A stretch of DNA of 64,000 bases from contig QZCP01000545.1 in assembly GCA_003956705.1 (NCBI GenBank), forward strand, positions 124,001 to 188,000, written 5' to 3'. Positions 62,501 through 64,000 of this stretch are shown piece by piece (within the stretch, counting starts at the first letter, position 1; the number at the start of each line of letters is the position of its first letter). This DNA is from Brevipalpus yothersi (Eukaryota > Arthropoda > Arachnida > Trombidiformes > Tenuipalpidae). Under the pieces are notes generated by a model. The model was given only the letters and a program-made list of their open reading frames with translations, did no database searches and was not told where the DNA came from. Position numbers and translations under genes: made by a program.

Positions 62501-64000
62501 GAATAAATGAACAAAAACAAGTGATTCGAAGGTATTTTTAGGAGGAATCTTAAATTGATTGCTCATGACAAATTTACTTCATCAAATATCATCATTTTTG
62601 CCATCTCGATGGTAAGAGCAATGAGACACTGATGTGGATCAATCGAACTCTTCGATGAAACATGGAAATGGATCAGAAGTTTTCTCTTTTCTTTCATTTA
62701 AGTAAAGCCATCTTGATCTGTTTGGAGAGATTCACTTTGTTTGGGAAAACTTTGTTTCTTTTTTATTAAACCTAAAAAAATGTTCATGTGCTTCGATTTT
62801 CTTTTCGAGATCAGGCGGCAAGATTTTTCATGGTTTTCTGGGATGTAAATATTTCTCGCCATTTTGATACAATTTTTTGGAATCATTAATCATTCAATCC
62901 ATGCTAAAGTGATGTTGCTGGAAACTAGAGAAAGAATCCATTATTCTAAAGCTGAGATAGTGAATATGGTGATCACCTGGGAAACCATGGATCATGCATA
63001 TCATTTATCACTGATGAGCAAATTTTCCATTTCAAGAGTGATGGGATCCAGTAAAGAATGGCTTTTGAAGCTTGTTCGTCATTTCTTTGTTGCTTCGTTT
63101 CAAATTTAGGATCATTGAAAAATTTGTGTCATCTTCAAATGGAAAGCGCGCTTATGAGAACAGAAATCATGAAGAATCCAACTTTCTTCAATCAATGAAC
63201 TTTCTTTTCTTTTTCTCTTCTCGATTTGTCTATGCATTCAAAAAATCCTTATCTTGCTCTCCATCGATTGAGAATCCAAAGAATCACTTACTCAACTTGA
63301 AAGAAGGCATTTCAAGTGGAGATGGGCTTTACCAAATCATAATTCGATTGTTAGTATCGATTTTTTTGACCATCCCAATATTCATGTATGAATTTATCAG
63401 ATTACATCGGATATCGGTTATCAGTTCAACATCAAAATGATGAGGAAAATTCTGGTGAATGAGGATGATGCATTGATGATATAAGCATGCATTGCATTTA
63501 AAAGAATAATAACAACTTCAACGAACTAATACTAAGGAAGCAGTCACCTCGACAGTTCGATTTGGAGCATCAGGATCGAAAAATCACTTCTTATCTATAG
63601 TTGAAAGCCTCTCGTTATCTTGAAAAGCAATTTTTTTCACTGAAGACCTTCAAGTACATGTATCTGAATTATTTTGTAACCCTATGAAGAATATGCAAGA
63701 AAACCGCGAGACCCATTAGCGAGTCTCTCTCACACTATTATGTCAGTATTGTGAGCCTCTTTCTTCTTTCTTATCTTTTTTTCTCACATTGAAATAAATC
63801 CTTCAAATCCTTGACTAGAAGAAGTGAACCTTTAATTCTTTCTCATTTTTTGAGAAAAAAAATTATATTCTACTCTTCAAAATACTGAAGCCCCTCATGG
63901 CTTTCCAAAGAAATACCCATGAATTGTGTGGAAAACTATTGTAAAATCTAAATTATCAGTCGTCGAGAAAGATTATCAAAAGTTGGCCTCAAGAAAATAA
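51883..64000. other. Gene-poor region upstream of Sidestep-like gene B
   Basis: About 12 kb with no coding region I can support on either strand. It may be the first intron or upstream regulatory region of gene B, by analogy with the 13.6 kb first intron proposed for gene A. Repeats include CT-rich runs near 54565-54582 and 59455-59527 and a short GA run near 61817-61833. I saw no tRNA or transposon signature. Confidence 0.5.
59455..59527. repeat. (CT)n microsatellite
   Basis: CT run of about 73 bp with a single interruption (TTTCTC at about 59481). Confidence 0.95.

Noticed and set aside
62864..63440. Two overlapping plus-strand frames near the right end
   Set aside because: A hydrophobic stretch is present but there is no family match, signal exon structure or splice support.
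1..64000. CRISPR arrays, bacterial operons, rRNA or viral insertions
   Set aside because: No spaced direct repeats, no ribosome-binding-site-led gene strings, and no viral or transposase protein motifs were seen; all recognised genes are eukaryotic with spliceosomal introns or intronless housekeeping types.

Overview
The window is nuclear DNA of an animal, most likely an arthropod. It is AT-rich, has spliceosomal introns (mostly 60-400 bp) and many (GA)n/(CT)n arrays, and encodes conserved eukaryotic proteins plus two members of the Sidestep family of immunoglobulin cell-surface proteins, which is known from arthropods. The compact, intron-poor housekeeping genes would suit a mite or another small-genome arthropod, but the species cannot be read from the sequence. 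I saw no operons, CRISPR arrays, rRNA genes or recognisable transposons.

Left part (1-24.7 kb) is a dense housekeeping block. In order it holds EXOSC5/RRP46 (+), CHCHD4/MIA40 (-, two exons), LIPT1 (-), a 4.6 kb gene-poor gap, the U-box cyclophilin PPIL2 (-), the RNA polymerase I subunit POLR1H/RPA12 (+, divergent from PPIL2), RACK1 (+, with a 5'-UTR intron), a large Tudor/DEAD-box-like protein of TDRD12/Yb type (+), CDK4/6 (-, four exons), triosephosphate isomerase (+, divergent from CDK4/6) and MCM4 (+, two exons). Their roles are RNA decay, mitochondrial import and lipoylation, splicing, ribosome synthesis, translation, piRNA biology, cell cycle, glycolysis and DNA replication. They share no single pathway.

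Right part (25-64 kb) is dominated by two tandem minus-strand Sidestep-like genes, here called A (25,071 to about 47,035) and B (47,749-51,882, first exon not found). Each encodes five Ig domains, one fibronectin III domain, a transmembrane helix and a cytoplasmic tail. Reconstructed exons give 840 residues for A and about 817 plus a missing signal peptide for B. From the second half of the fold (end of Ig3 to the tail) nearly all exon lengths are identical between copies. A tract of about 965 bp covering the Ig4 and Ig5-FN3 exons and the intron between them is about 99% identical, while the N-terminal Ig domains have diverged strongly. This looks like recent gene conversion. Gene A appears to have a 13.6 kb first intron. 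The 52-64 kb region is non-coding as far as I can see and may be regulatory DNA or the first intron of gene B.
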